From: Anthopleura xanthogrammica
Taxonomy: Eukaryota > Cnidaria > Anthozoa > Actiniaria > Actiniidae
NCBI GenBank assembly: GCA_964019055.1
Contig: OZ025206.1
Coordinates: 23,710,578-23,774,577 of the forward strand
Direction of reading: 5' to 3'
Length of the DNA stretch: 64,000 nt
Positions 1-11,400 of the stretch are shown piece by piece. The notes beneath the pieces are model-generated. The model worked only from the letters and a program-made list of their open reading frames with translations. It ran no database searches and was not told the origin of the DNA. Each line of letters starts with the position of its first letter. Position 1 is the first letter of the stretch. Both the position numbers and the translations under genes were made by a program.

Positions 1-37
1 CGTACAACAAGGAATTGCAAAAATCTAGTTTACTTGA

Positions 38-181
38 AATAAAAGCATGTACCAGGGTTTCACAGACTTCCATAGAAATATATTTTCGGATCCTCCAGAT
101 GTTTCTAATATGAAAAAAGCAAGACTTGCAGATGGAGGTAATCTGATTTACAAGAGTGATGAAGGCGATGATGTTGCATAA
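38..181 (+). CDS. Possible 3'-terminal coding exon of an unidentified upstream gene
   Basis: An open stretch, preceded by an in-frame TGA at 35-37, runs to a TAA at 179-181. It reads as a plausible soluble C-terminus containing the segments YQGFTDFHRNIFSDPP and KKARLADGGNLIYK and ending in the acidic tail SDEGDDVA. Possible acceptor AGs lie near 45 and 55, but neither has a good pyrimidine tract. An AATAAA-like string occurs near 423. I do not recognise the family. If it is real, it is the last exon of the gene left of the MPR-like array and it bounds the array on that side. It could also be chance. Confidence 0.25.
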   Translation, partial: NKSMYQGFTDFHRNIFSDPPDVSNMKKARLADGGNLIYKSDEGDDVA

Positions 182-2481
182 TGGCGCGAAGTTTGAAGTT
201 TACGTAAGTCAAAACACTTCCACCAGTTACAGCGTGATAACAGAAAGTTTTTCGAATATAAAATCATAACAGGAAAGCCCTCGGAAAGCCCTGATAATGT
301 CCAAAGAAGATAAAGTAAAAGATATTGCTTAAAACAAAGAATTTTCGTTGGTAAAAACTAAAAATTTAGAGAGCTTACAAATAAGCAGCTTCACTTAGCG
401 CTTCAGTGAAATTGTAATTGTAATAAACGTGACCATGTATGGATAGAATCGTGCCAGCAATCTATTTCCGTGATCAAAATTGGAATTCATGTTAATAGTT
501 TAAGCTAATGGTATAATCCAGTATTAATTAGGAAGGATTAAACAAAAGGGTGCATGAAAAACTAAAGACATGTAGAGTCTGTTTTGATTGACAACTTATA
601 TATATAACTTACTTATCTTTATTAGCTTACCTATCATTTGCAAAGCTAGTAGTAAAATAACCGTACGTTCACACTAGGTCATTTTGAAGCCACTAATTAG
701 CTTGATTTTCATGTTTACTTATCAGTCATAGCTTTGCAAAGCCAAGCTGCTTACCAAACTGTTGCATTCACATTATACATGTCCATTTCAAGCGACTTGT
801 TATTTCATAATGCTGTTAGCTGTTTATCAACGCTTTTACAAACAATCATTTCCATTTCCATAGATACCTAAACATCTTCTTAATTTTTCCTCTTTTTTTT
901 GGCTGTAATATTCCTAAAACACAGTCTAATATCACCAACTGATTATGTTGCACATCTTAGGTCCATGAAAACACTGTTCACTTTTGCTAGATATATCATT
1001 CTAAGACGTTGTTTCATGAAAAGAAACTGTTGATTGATTGTCAGCAGAATGTGGATTTGACATGGTCCACAATTATTAGTTTTTAGCAATCTTTCCGAGT
1101 AATCGTAACTTTTATGTGGTGCAGTTGATTCAACTTAAAAACTATTATTTTGTGTTAAACTTACGAGATTTGATTTTGGCGCCCAAATTGAAATGAAAAC
1201 TGAGCTATTTCACTTCTGACATGTGTGAAATTCTGACATGTGCAAACAAAAAATGGGTAAGAAAAACATCATTAACGAGTTCAACCTGCTTCAAACCATC
1301 TTTCTAGGTAGATTGAGATTTATCTCATTTCCTGCCAAAAGTCTAGTGTGAATACAAAAATAAACCAAAAAAAGGTCACTGCCAAGTCGCTTAGAAAAAA
1401 GGTGTGAAAGGTGTTCAGACTGGCGAAGTAGCTTAGAACAGGATCCAAGTGACTTAGAAGACGACTGTCCTAGTGTGAACCCGGGGGGGGGGGGGGGGGG
1501 ATACTCCCTATAATGGACTATATGGGATGCTCCGCCCGAAAGGGGTACCTTTTTCAGGCCACACGTATAGAAAAGGATTAGTTGATTGATTTACATTGTT
1601 CTTTTAGAAGTTCATGGCTTTAAGATTATAGGTAATGTTTCCAAACCACAGGAAACCCATAAAGAACAGAGTTATTCAGCAAATTCTTATTGTTCACATC
1701 TGGAGAACAACCAGTACAATCTTTCAGATTTCCTCTTAAAATGCATTTCAGGAACTTCTAGTTTTTCTCACTTCATTATAGATTTTCTAGGCCTAGTACT
1801 TAATATTAAGGGGCCTGTCATTATTTATCAGGGTTGGTAAGGGGTTTTGTCATGAAATTATGACACAGGGTTTTTTTAATTTTCGTGAGCTGTGACATAT
1901 AAACATGTTCTAAACGTTGTGAATCATGAATTTTCTTCAAATTGAATGTTTCATAATTTTCATGAGCCATGATCATCTTTTTTTTAATTTTCATGAACCC
2001 TGCCGAGACCCCAATTACCACCCCTGATTTGTGGGTTGGGTTGGAGGACTATGCAGATTCTAAGTTTTGAAATTATACCTTTTTATTATCCGCCCCCTGG
2101 AATTACAGAACTTTATGAATGTAAAAAATTTGATAGTCCCTTCCCCAAATTAAGTGCTGTTTGAAAAAGTTGCTGGCTCTCTCAAAATTCACATCGCCAC
2201 CCCCAACACATACATTGTGAATGTTCCCTAATATAGTCCCAAGAATGCCCACTGTGTAAAGACAGAATGGTTGATAATTTTTGTCTGAAATCACAAAAAC
2301 TTTTATTCTTTGCTCACACCAGTGACCCCTAACCTCCCCTCCAAAACATTTTCTGGCTGGGAAAAATTGGTAGGAAAATCTAAATTTAACAAAATTTAAA
2401 CCCTGGTCACTAAGGGGTTATCCACTTGATATAAATCTCCAATGTATCTAATGTCAATTATATCTTATTATATATTTGTAG
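182..2481. other. Non-coding stretch upstream of copy A exon 2
   Basis: No coding exon was recognised here. The first exon of copy A (signal peptide plus MDDG...DNKDG motif) would be expected in or left of this interval, but no match was found by eye. A G-tract at about 1481-1500 starts a dispersed repeat (ACTCCCTATAATGGACTATA...) that recurs at about 25885-26000 and 52164-52440. The rest is AT-rich unique sequence. Confidence 0.5.
1480..1580 (+). repeat. G-tract repeat family, copy 1 (partial)
   Basis: A run of G is followed by ACTCCCTATAATGGACTAT, then a CCGCCCGAAAGGGGTACC block. The same order is seen at 25885-26000 and, most completely, at 52164-52440. The fullest copy begins GGGGTACT and ends AGTACCCCC, so the family has short inverted ends and is probably a non-autonomous DNA element. 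Confidence 0.6.
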
Positions 2482-5400
2482 GTTTAAAGGAATAGAAGAC
2501 ACACTGCAACCAACCTATACATTTTCCTGGAACCCTTGTACTCCACTTAAGGCTACAGGAGCATGTAAAGGGAACAATGTAAGTTTGATCACATTTTACG
2601 CATTCTTATCAGTAACTAACAGAGCTTTCAATAATATTTGGAGTAGACGGTCAATCCAAAAAAGTAGGGGTCCGTATCCCCCAAGGGGCCATAACTTTAT
2701 TTGGCAATGAATTAATTTTTTGTCAAAATAGCCGGCAGTTTAAGGTGAAGTATCCGGCGATAAACCGCCGGTAGCCGCCTTTTATTGAAAGCTCTGAACT
2801 AATAGTCCCTTTCATAGTTCCCTGCGCCATCTTGAAAGGTTAGCAATGCCAAGACTTTCTAGAACTTTATTTTTTCACTACCCTATCACACTGAGCTAAA
2901 GAGATACTTAAATTTAAATTTAAACATCACAGTATTTTATTTGGGCACATATTAGTCATCACAGTTCACTGTGAAGTACATGTATTCTTGGTCAAACTGT
3001 TTATTTTCTTGGGATTACAACACAACGTTTGAGTATTTAGTTTGAGCACAGGTTTCAGTAAAAATATTTTCAGGCTAAAGAAACCTTTAAATTCAGTGTA
3101 GTAGGTTATTTGAAAAGTTCAAAAGATTCGAATTAAAGACTTTTGAAGATGACATGCACTAAGATCATAGTCTTCTTCTTCTTCTTCTTCTTCTTCTTCT
3201 TCTTCTTCTTCTTCTTCTTCTTCTTCTTCTTCTTCTTCTTCTTCTTCTTCTTCTTCTTCTTCTTCTTCTTCTTCTTCTTCTTCTTCTTCTGCTTCTTCTT
3301 CTTCTGCTTCTTCTTCTTCTGCTTCTTCTTCTCAACACTGAAATATATGATTTATCATACATGTACATATATATTTCAGTATTAAATCCAAATATTTACT
3401 GCAATACTGAATTAATGTATCAGTGATTTACAGAATTAAAATTGTTTAGCAGAAAAGTTAAGCAACATTTCTGAACAAATTTGTCATATTAATATTGTCT
3501 CGTTAACACAAGGTCGAAATGATCATGAGGAGTATCCTAACATGCATAATGCAATGCCTTTTGTCAGCATGAAAATGTTAACTTTTCAACTCTTCCAGAA
3601 ATTTGCATTTGTATGCATGGTTTATTAATATTTGATAAAATTCACAACCCTTACAGTATCTTTCAGTTAGTAAATCACAGCAGGGGCATCTTTGTGTTAA
3701 CTACAACTAGTCATTATTAGAGCCACGGGCAACACCGGCTAACACCGCAACACTGCTACCCCCAATATCCCCCCTTTGCATGTGAAGCACTGTATTTAAT
3801 TATCTGCTATATACCTATTATACCTTCCTTCCTTCCTACCTATCTAGGCTTGTCAGTATGCACCAACAGACCCATATCCTGTTGGGAAACCTGATACAAC
3901 TTTCTCCGTCAATACCGATGGTACCGTACTATTGTCCTATGAAAATGTCAATTCTGGCGATTATAACAGGTAAGGATTACTATTTGCTATCATTAACCCT
4001 TTGACTACTGGGGCCCAATCTCAGTAATATGCCTGTGTTCCTGAAGCTATCTTAGAGATAATGCAAGATTTTGAGCTTGAATTAAAATATATGTGCTCAG
4101 TAGGTACCGGTAATGGAAGATGTTTCGGCCGGCTCAGTAGTCAAAGGGTTAAGATAGTTAAAAGATTACCATTATACCATCCTTATTTTACTAGGAAAGC
4201 ACTTCATAGCCAGTGGCTAACAAACCTGTGGCCCTCAATCCATGATCGAATTGGAATTTAGAAGTTGATTTTTAAAGAGGGTGGAAAACCGGAGAACCCG
4301 GAGAAAAACCCACGAAGTACGGGAGAGAACCAACTGTTGGGACGAAATCCCACAAAGTAGATCACAATTCACTGGTTTTATTTCTCTCTAACACAAGATT
4401 ACATGTTCTCTCTTCACTCTCTCGTCGCGCCTCTCTTCGCTCTCTCGTTAACTCCCACAAGTTCTCCCACGTGACGTCACTTCCGTTCCGACACTCTCCC
4501 CCTATTTGATTCCGGAGGGAGCAAATATATATGTTCAATGTCTGACTATAACGAATTCTTAAACAGATAAATGTCAACTAATTAAAGTCCCAATGTTCTT
4601 TGAGTTCAATTTGGTTCAATCATCTTCTTCCTCTTGCTGTAAGATATTCTTGATCTTCTCCCTCGCAGCTGCTGCAGCACGTCGTGGTGTGAATTCTCTC
4701 GCTCGTGGATTCAGGACTTGCTCTCGTTGCACTTGTTGCCTATCACACGACAGCTCCATTGGACAGAGTTGTTGTACTGCTCGCTCTAAGAATGACTTCC
4801 CAGCTCTAAGTCTAGCTGCTCGTACCTCTCCATCTCTACCCTTGATCAGCTTCACCACAACTCCAATGTTCCATTTCCCGCGGTTTCTTTCTTCTCTTGT
4901 TATCAGCACTACGTCGCCAACTTTAAGAGAAAGTCTCTTACTCTGATGTGTAAGATTATGTCTTTCCCTTAAACTCCTCACATACTCCATTGTCCATCGA
5001 GACCAAAGCACGTCTTTGCACCGACGAAGATATTTGGCCCGTTTCCTCAGATCCACTTCTTCACTTGAATCCACCTCTTCCTCTGGTAAGAGATTGGGTT
5101 GACTATACATCATGATGTTTGGAGTCAGTACTGGTAATTGCACATCATCCTCAACGTAAGACAGGGGTCGGTTGTTAACCGCTACTTCAACATCAAGAAT
5201 AACTTCCTCAAGTTCGTTCCATGTGAGGCTTGCGCGCCCCACAGACTTGTAGAAAGCTTGCTTCACCACTCCGACTAATCTTTCAAATTGTCCGCCCCAC
5301 CACGGGGCCCTACTAAGGTTGAACTGCCACACAACATTCTGATGGGCTAAGTGATTCTGCACCTTCTCGTCTTTCATGACTTTCTTGAGCCACTTGGCTG

Positions 5401-8400
5401 CCGCCACAAAACTTTTGCCGTTATCTGAATAAATCTTCTTGGGTCTCCCCCGTCTAGCTACGAAGCGCTTGAAGCTCTTGATGAAGCCGCCTGTGGTTTG
5501 GTCGGGAAGTAACTCAATATGTATTGCTCTTGTCAAACTGCACGTAAACAGCAGGAAGTAAGCTTTACCCTCCTTCTTCTTGTGGATCTTGTATGTTATA
5601 GGACCTGCGTAATCTACACCTATAACCTGAAATGGTGTAGAACCTTCAGTTCGGTCTGTTGGCAGGTTTCCAGGTGGTGGGTTGTGAAATGCTCTCACAT
5701 GGAACTTCTTACATCCGTAACACCTCCTGACAACGTTCCTCGCTAATTGTCTCAACCGGGGTATCCAGTAGTCTTGCCTGACTTGGGACATGATAAGACC
5801 AACTCCCCCGTGCATCGTTAGAATGTGAGCATCTTCAACTATCTTCGTTGACAGAAGTGTTCGGAGTGGCAAGTAGATAGGATAACTACCTTGTATTCTC
5901 CCTCTGCATTCAAACGCTCCATCGTTGTTTGGTTGTAGGTTTAGCCTCTGCTGGTCTTCTTTGAATTTATCTGACAGATGGTACCTTTCTTGTTCCCGCT
6001 TCACCCACCAAAGTACTTGTTCCCTTGTTTCAGCAGTCATCAGGGTTCCACGAACTCGTTCTGATTTCTTCGCTCTGCAATTACGTATGAATCGTCTTAC
6101 CCAGGCTGTGATTCTTATTGCTGTCCAGAATGGATGCTTCTCCAGAACATCATCAAACACGTCATTGGCTTTCACTGTGGCCGAGAAAACTTCTCTATTC
6201 TGCTTGGCAAGCCCTTCTGCTTCCGTCTCTCTGCTAGGTTCTGTTAACAAGTCAGTTGGCCATCGATCTGGACTGGTCAACCATTCAGGTCCCTTCAGCC
6301 AGCTTTCTGGGAGTTTACCGTTTTTGCAGCCGCGGCTCCCTAGATCAGCAGGATTCTGATCAGTCCTTACGTGTCTCCATGTTATGAAGTCCTTGGCGTT
6401 GATTTTACTCACCCGGTTAGCCACGAACTGTTTGTAGGATCCTCCTCCTTTAATCCAATGAAGTGCTACTGTACTGTCCAGCCATCCGTATACAGACCCA
6501 ACTGGGGAGCCTTCTAGTGCAGCCTTGACGTTGTCCACCAAGTTGGCTGCCATATGTGCTGAGACTAACTCTAGTCTTGGGATGCTGAGGTTCTTCTTGG
6601 CTAGTCTAGCTTTCGCGGCTACTAACCCGCTACTGATCCCTTTCGCTTGATAAACTACTGCATACACTGCTGCTGAAGTACCTGATCCGCTTGTGTCCCC
6701 GAATGCATGTAAATCTATTATTTCGATCTCCTCTTTTAGGTGTGCTAAGGAACGTGGAACTTCGATCCTTTTAGGCAGACTCGTCACGAACTTAAGCCAT
6801 TTCTGACCAATACAATCTGAGACTTTTTCATCCCATGGAATATGGCTATCACAAACCTCACGATAAAGGAGCTTTCCGACAAGTGACACTGGAGACGCCA
6901 AACCCAGCGGGTCGTATATTGATGCGAGGAAGCGTAGAATTTCTCTCTTTGTGATCTCCTCAGGTTTGTTGGGAAACGCAATGGCCAGAGTATCTTCCTT
7001 CTTATTCCAGGAGAGACCTAACAACTTGGTTTCCTCAGGTCTTACTCCTAGTTGTTCTTTCGCAAAGCTTTGTCCTTCGTCAATGTCTGGTTCACTTTTA
7101 GCTTCTAACTCTGGCTCGTTTGAGTGCCATTTGTGCAAGGTAAACTTTGCTCCTTCAAACACGGCAATGGCAGTTTCCTTCAGATTGCTTACTTCTTCCT
7201 TTGTCGCCCCTCCTGTAATCATGTCATCCACGTATAAGCTAAGGAGGATCTCTTCTACTTCTTTGGGGAATCTTTCCTTGAGCTTCGTCAAGTGTTCTTT
7301 TAGAGTTGCTGCTAGTAAGAAAGGAGACTGTACTAACCCGAATAGCGCTCTTGTGAACCTCAGGACCTCCACCTTGGATGGGTCCAAGTCCTTCATCCAA
7401 TGAAAACGTAAGACGTCTCTATCCTCTTTTCGGATACGGATCTGTAAGAAAGCTTGTTTCAGATCCCCGGCTAATCCGATTGGCTTGAAACGATTCCGAA
7501 CAAGCACATCCCATAACTGATTTTGAAGCGGTGGTCCTGTCTCTAGGCAATCATTAAGTGATGGCCCTTTTTCATTTGAACGAGCGGATGCGTCAAAGAC
7601 GATTCTGACTTTAGTGGTTTCTGCTGCTTCCTTGACGACGGGCTTATGGGGAATATAAAACACGTTTCCTTCTGGTTCATTGGTAACCCGTTCAACGATA
7701 CCCTCTTCTAACTGTTCTTGGATGATCTCATCATACTTCTTCATGAAAGTCGGTTCCCTCTGTAGCTTCCTTACAAGATTTTCCAGCCTTCGTCGACTGC
7801 CAGGCTCATTACTTGGGAGACGACCGTGTCCTGGCTTCCACAGCAAACCAGTCTCGTACCAGCCATCCTCGTTCTGGGTTAATTGTTCTTGAAATTCTTC
7901 GTATACTGTCTGTTGATCGCCATCCGGTCTGTCTCTCAGGCCCAGTACATCTAGACTGCACAGCTGCTCGTAGTCTGCCGCTGATGTTCTCGTAAAGAAG
8001 GTCTTATCTAGGTTCGCGTCTTTGCCCGGGGACATCATCACCCATCCAAGCTTCGTAAGTTCTGCTATCGGTGCGCCCTGCGTTCCGATCTTTGGCTTTG
8101 TGTCTGTCTTTATTCTCGAGCACTCACTGGCTCCTAGAATAAGGTGGATAGGTAATTCTTCCTTTGTATCCTGGTCCTCCATGACCACTCCTTCCAGATG
8201 CTGGTAGTTGGTTATCTTCTCTTCATATCTTGGGTTCGGCACCGTGAGTAAAACGCCTTTGTCTACTTTGTTCATTATGACCGCCATCTTGAAAAGCGCA
8301 TCAACGCTCGCAACTTCTGCTTTGTAGATATCAATTTTCTGAGTAGTAGAGCACATCATCATATCAATTCTTTTACATTCCGAGCGCACAGGTTTCTTTG

Positions 8401-11400
8401 CGAGTCGGGACATCAGCGCTGCTGACGCATACGAACTGCCAGATCCGGTGTCTAACAGTGCTCTGCACTTGATTCCATCGACAGTGACCACTGCTACAGG
8501 GTAAATCACCGTCCCCTCCCCTGTCGCGAGCAACATGGGTACACTGCCGGAAGATTTTGTTGGCGCTGGATTACTGCTAGATGATTTCTTATCGCATATT
8601 GATGTATGGTGTTTAGCACTGCAATGCTGACATGTGATCTTACTTGTGCAATCAGATGCGCGGTGTCTCGCGCCTGTGCAATTAAAACACAGCTTCTTTT
8701 CACTGAGGATCTTTTTGCGTTGAGTTAAGTCGCTCACTTTCTCGCAGGCCGTTGACTTGTGGTCTTTTGCACCGCAGTAGACGCAGGGGCGCGCACCTTT
8801 CACCTCTTCGTCCTTTGTATGGTAAGCGTTCTCCTTGCGCGTTGGACGGTGGTGGGTTCGATCGGGCTTCCGATCTTCAGTATAACTAGGAATCGGGTTT
8901 CGGTCACACCATTTTCTAAGAGATTCAATCAGCTCTAGGAACCCCCACTCTTGCCAATTGTCATCTAGGCGCACGAGATCAGCTCTGATTCCTGGTAATT
9001 TCTCTAGAGTTGTGCGTACTAGCCCGTTAATCTCTGTTATTTTCCCCAGTGTTTCGAGTGTTTGTATGTCACTCATTAGCTTATTGTAGAACTCATGTAC
9101 CTTCGCTGGATGCGCGCCATGTATTATGGGTAATGACATAACGCGTTGGACATGGGCATTTACCACTTCGCTTGGTTTTCCGTACTTGGATTTAAGGATA
9201 GATTTGGCTCTCTCGTACCCTTCGGTAGTGAATGGGAGGCCGTCGATAGAGGCCCGTACACTAGGAATTAATAACTCTTTGAGATATGAAAATTTCGCGA
9301 CCTGGGTAATATTCGCCTTATCAATCTCCGTCTCGAATTGATCCCAGAACCTGACCCAGTCTAGATGAGTACCTTGAAACTTAGTTATCACCAGCTTCGG
9401 TAATTTTGCTCCGACAATGTTCGTGTTTTGAACATCCCCCTTCAATTCCTCCTTAAATTTCGCTTGCGCTTCGATTTTCGCTTTCTCTAGCTCGATTTGG
9501 TCTTCTAAATTCCGCTTTCGCTTCATTTCTTCACGTTTCTCCTCTTCCCTGTCTCTAATTTCAGTAGCTATTACCTTTACATCCCTCATGATCGCTTCAT
9601 ACTTGCTTATTTTGGTTTCTAAACCCTCTGACCACTTCCTAATCTCGCCAAGATCGTCGCCTTCTTCCATTCGTAATTCCTGTATCGCCAACTTCAGCTC
9701 GTGTGTTTTCTCGATAATCGATTCCAAAACATTACCATGTCGGTCTATAGCCTTCACATCGTTACTCTCAACTGTCTTCTGTGTGTTTTCTGAGGTAAAC
9801 TCCAACATTCGCAACTTTGCCTCGATCTTCTTTCGTAGCTTCTCGATTTCTGACATGTTTGTTTACAACTTGAAACCAGATTGTTTGGCTCTCAGATTCT
9901 TTGATATCCTCTGTTTCGGCTCTCACAGGTTAACTTGAAGTCCTGGCAGGGTCGCCACTCTATGTTGGGACGAAATCCCACAAAGTAGATCACAATTCAC
10001 TGGTTTTATTTCTCTCTAACACAAGATTACATGTTCTCTCTTCACTCTCTCGTCGCGCCTCTCTTCGCTCTCTCGTTAACTCCCACGAGTTCTCCCACGT
10101 GACGTCACTTCCGTTCCGACACAACTAAAAACTGTACTTACATATGACACCGAGCCCGGAGGGACTCAAACCCCTCAGGTTCGCATTAGTGAGAGGCGAG
10201 TGCTCTCACTGCTACACCACCCAAGCTTCCCACAAAACTTGATGATTTAGGATTGTAGAGAGGTAAGGGAAGCAATGGTGGTGTACCAGTAACCTGCATT
10301 TGCCCCTCACCTCTGAGGTCTTGATTTTGATTTTGAGTTAGCTGTGTATCACAGTCATAGCCACAAAAAGTGTGTGGGGGGGGGGGGGGGGCTAAGATTG
10401 TAAAATATAAGAGAATAGTCTGGTAAAGGGAAAAAGTGGGGGGCTCCCAGTCTCCACGGTCCCTGTACCAGGGTGGCACAGGGGTTATGCGTGATGCGTG
10501 ATTCAAACCTTTTTTGGACCATGATTCATAAAATTCAAAAAATGAATTTCAGTCCCCCCGTGATGCACGATCTGCTTATTTTGAAGACAGTGATTCGTGA
10601 AAATTCTTATTGCACCCTAAATCGTTGTATCCAGGTTATTCATTAATCGTACTTAGTGATACGTGAATCCATGAAAAAACTGTTCGTGATTTGTGATTGA
10701 TACCCCCCCCCCCCCCCCCGCCACCCTGATGTACCCTTTCAAAATCCTAGATCTGCTTCTGTTACAGACTGTAGCTAACAAACAGGCCATCTCAGGAAGG
10801 AAAACCTGAGAACCAGGAGAAAATCTCTAAACTATGGAATGAAGTAATACTCCAGTTTTGAGTTCTTTATTGCTCAGTCTTAGCCTCAATTGTGCATAAA
10901 TTATTCAGCATGGACAGCAGAACTGGTGGAATTCTAAAGCAATAGACTCTTTTTGAATATGCCATCTATGACGTCAAACGAGGAGTCCAAGCATGTCCCG
11001 GATGTCATGAGTGATAATGATTGTATTTTGAAGTCCGGGGCATTCCAGTGCTGGATGCTGCTAGTGGAAATCATAGGGTTTCAACATCCGGGACATTCTC
11101 ATTCATAGACGCCATATTCAAAAAGGGTCTATTGTATTGTTCATTTGTAGCGGAGCTCCCACGCGGAGCACCATACTTAAGTTATCAGGATATGATTAGG
11201 ACCCCTATACGCGCTACCTCAAATTTCGCACGGGCTTTACAATATTTTGCCATAAAAGTATACATTTTCTGAAAGCTAAATAAATGTAGTTTTCGAATAT
11301 TTATTTATAATTGTCTGTTTTGGAACATGAAAAAAGTTATTGGGTTCAAAGTGACATTCTACCTCACTTCATTTGACGACTTCCCGCAGGGTCAAAATTT

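Larger units (their letters stand above)
4335..10121 (-). mobile_element. Full-length BEL/Pao LTR retrotransposon
   Basis: The element is 5,787 bp and lies on the minus strand, in intron 3 of copy A. Two 159-bp LTRs (4335-4493 and 9963-10121) begin TGTTGGG and end CCGACA on the + strand. I see one difference between them (A/G in the CCCAC[A/G]AGTTCTCC block). The flanks carry a 4-bp duplication, CAAC (4331-4334 and 10122-10125). On the element strand, a tRNA-type primer-binding site beginning TGGCGACCCTGCC lies 5 nt inside the 5' LTR (about 9940-9957). A polypurine tract, GGGGGAGAG (4494-4502), abuts the 3' LTR. The single Gag-Pol frame is open. Near-identical LTRs, intact duplication and an open frame indicate a recent insertion. 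It sits inside an older SINE. Confidence 0.95.

Noticed and set aside
3143..3385. Poly-Phe / poly-Arg proteins
   Set aside because: Translation of the (TTC)n repeat on both strands.
4593..9938. Several plus-strand frames of 60-150 codons across the BEL/Pao element
   Set aside because: Antisense shadows of the Gag-Pol frame with no motif of their own.
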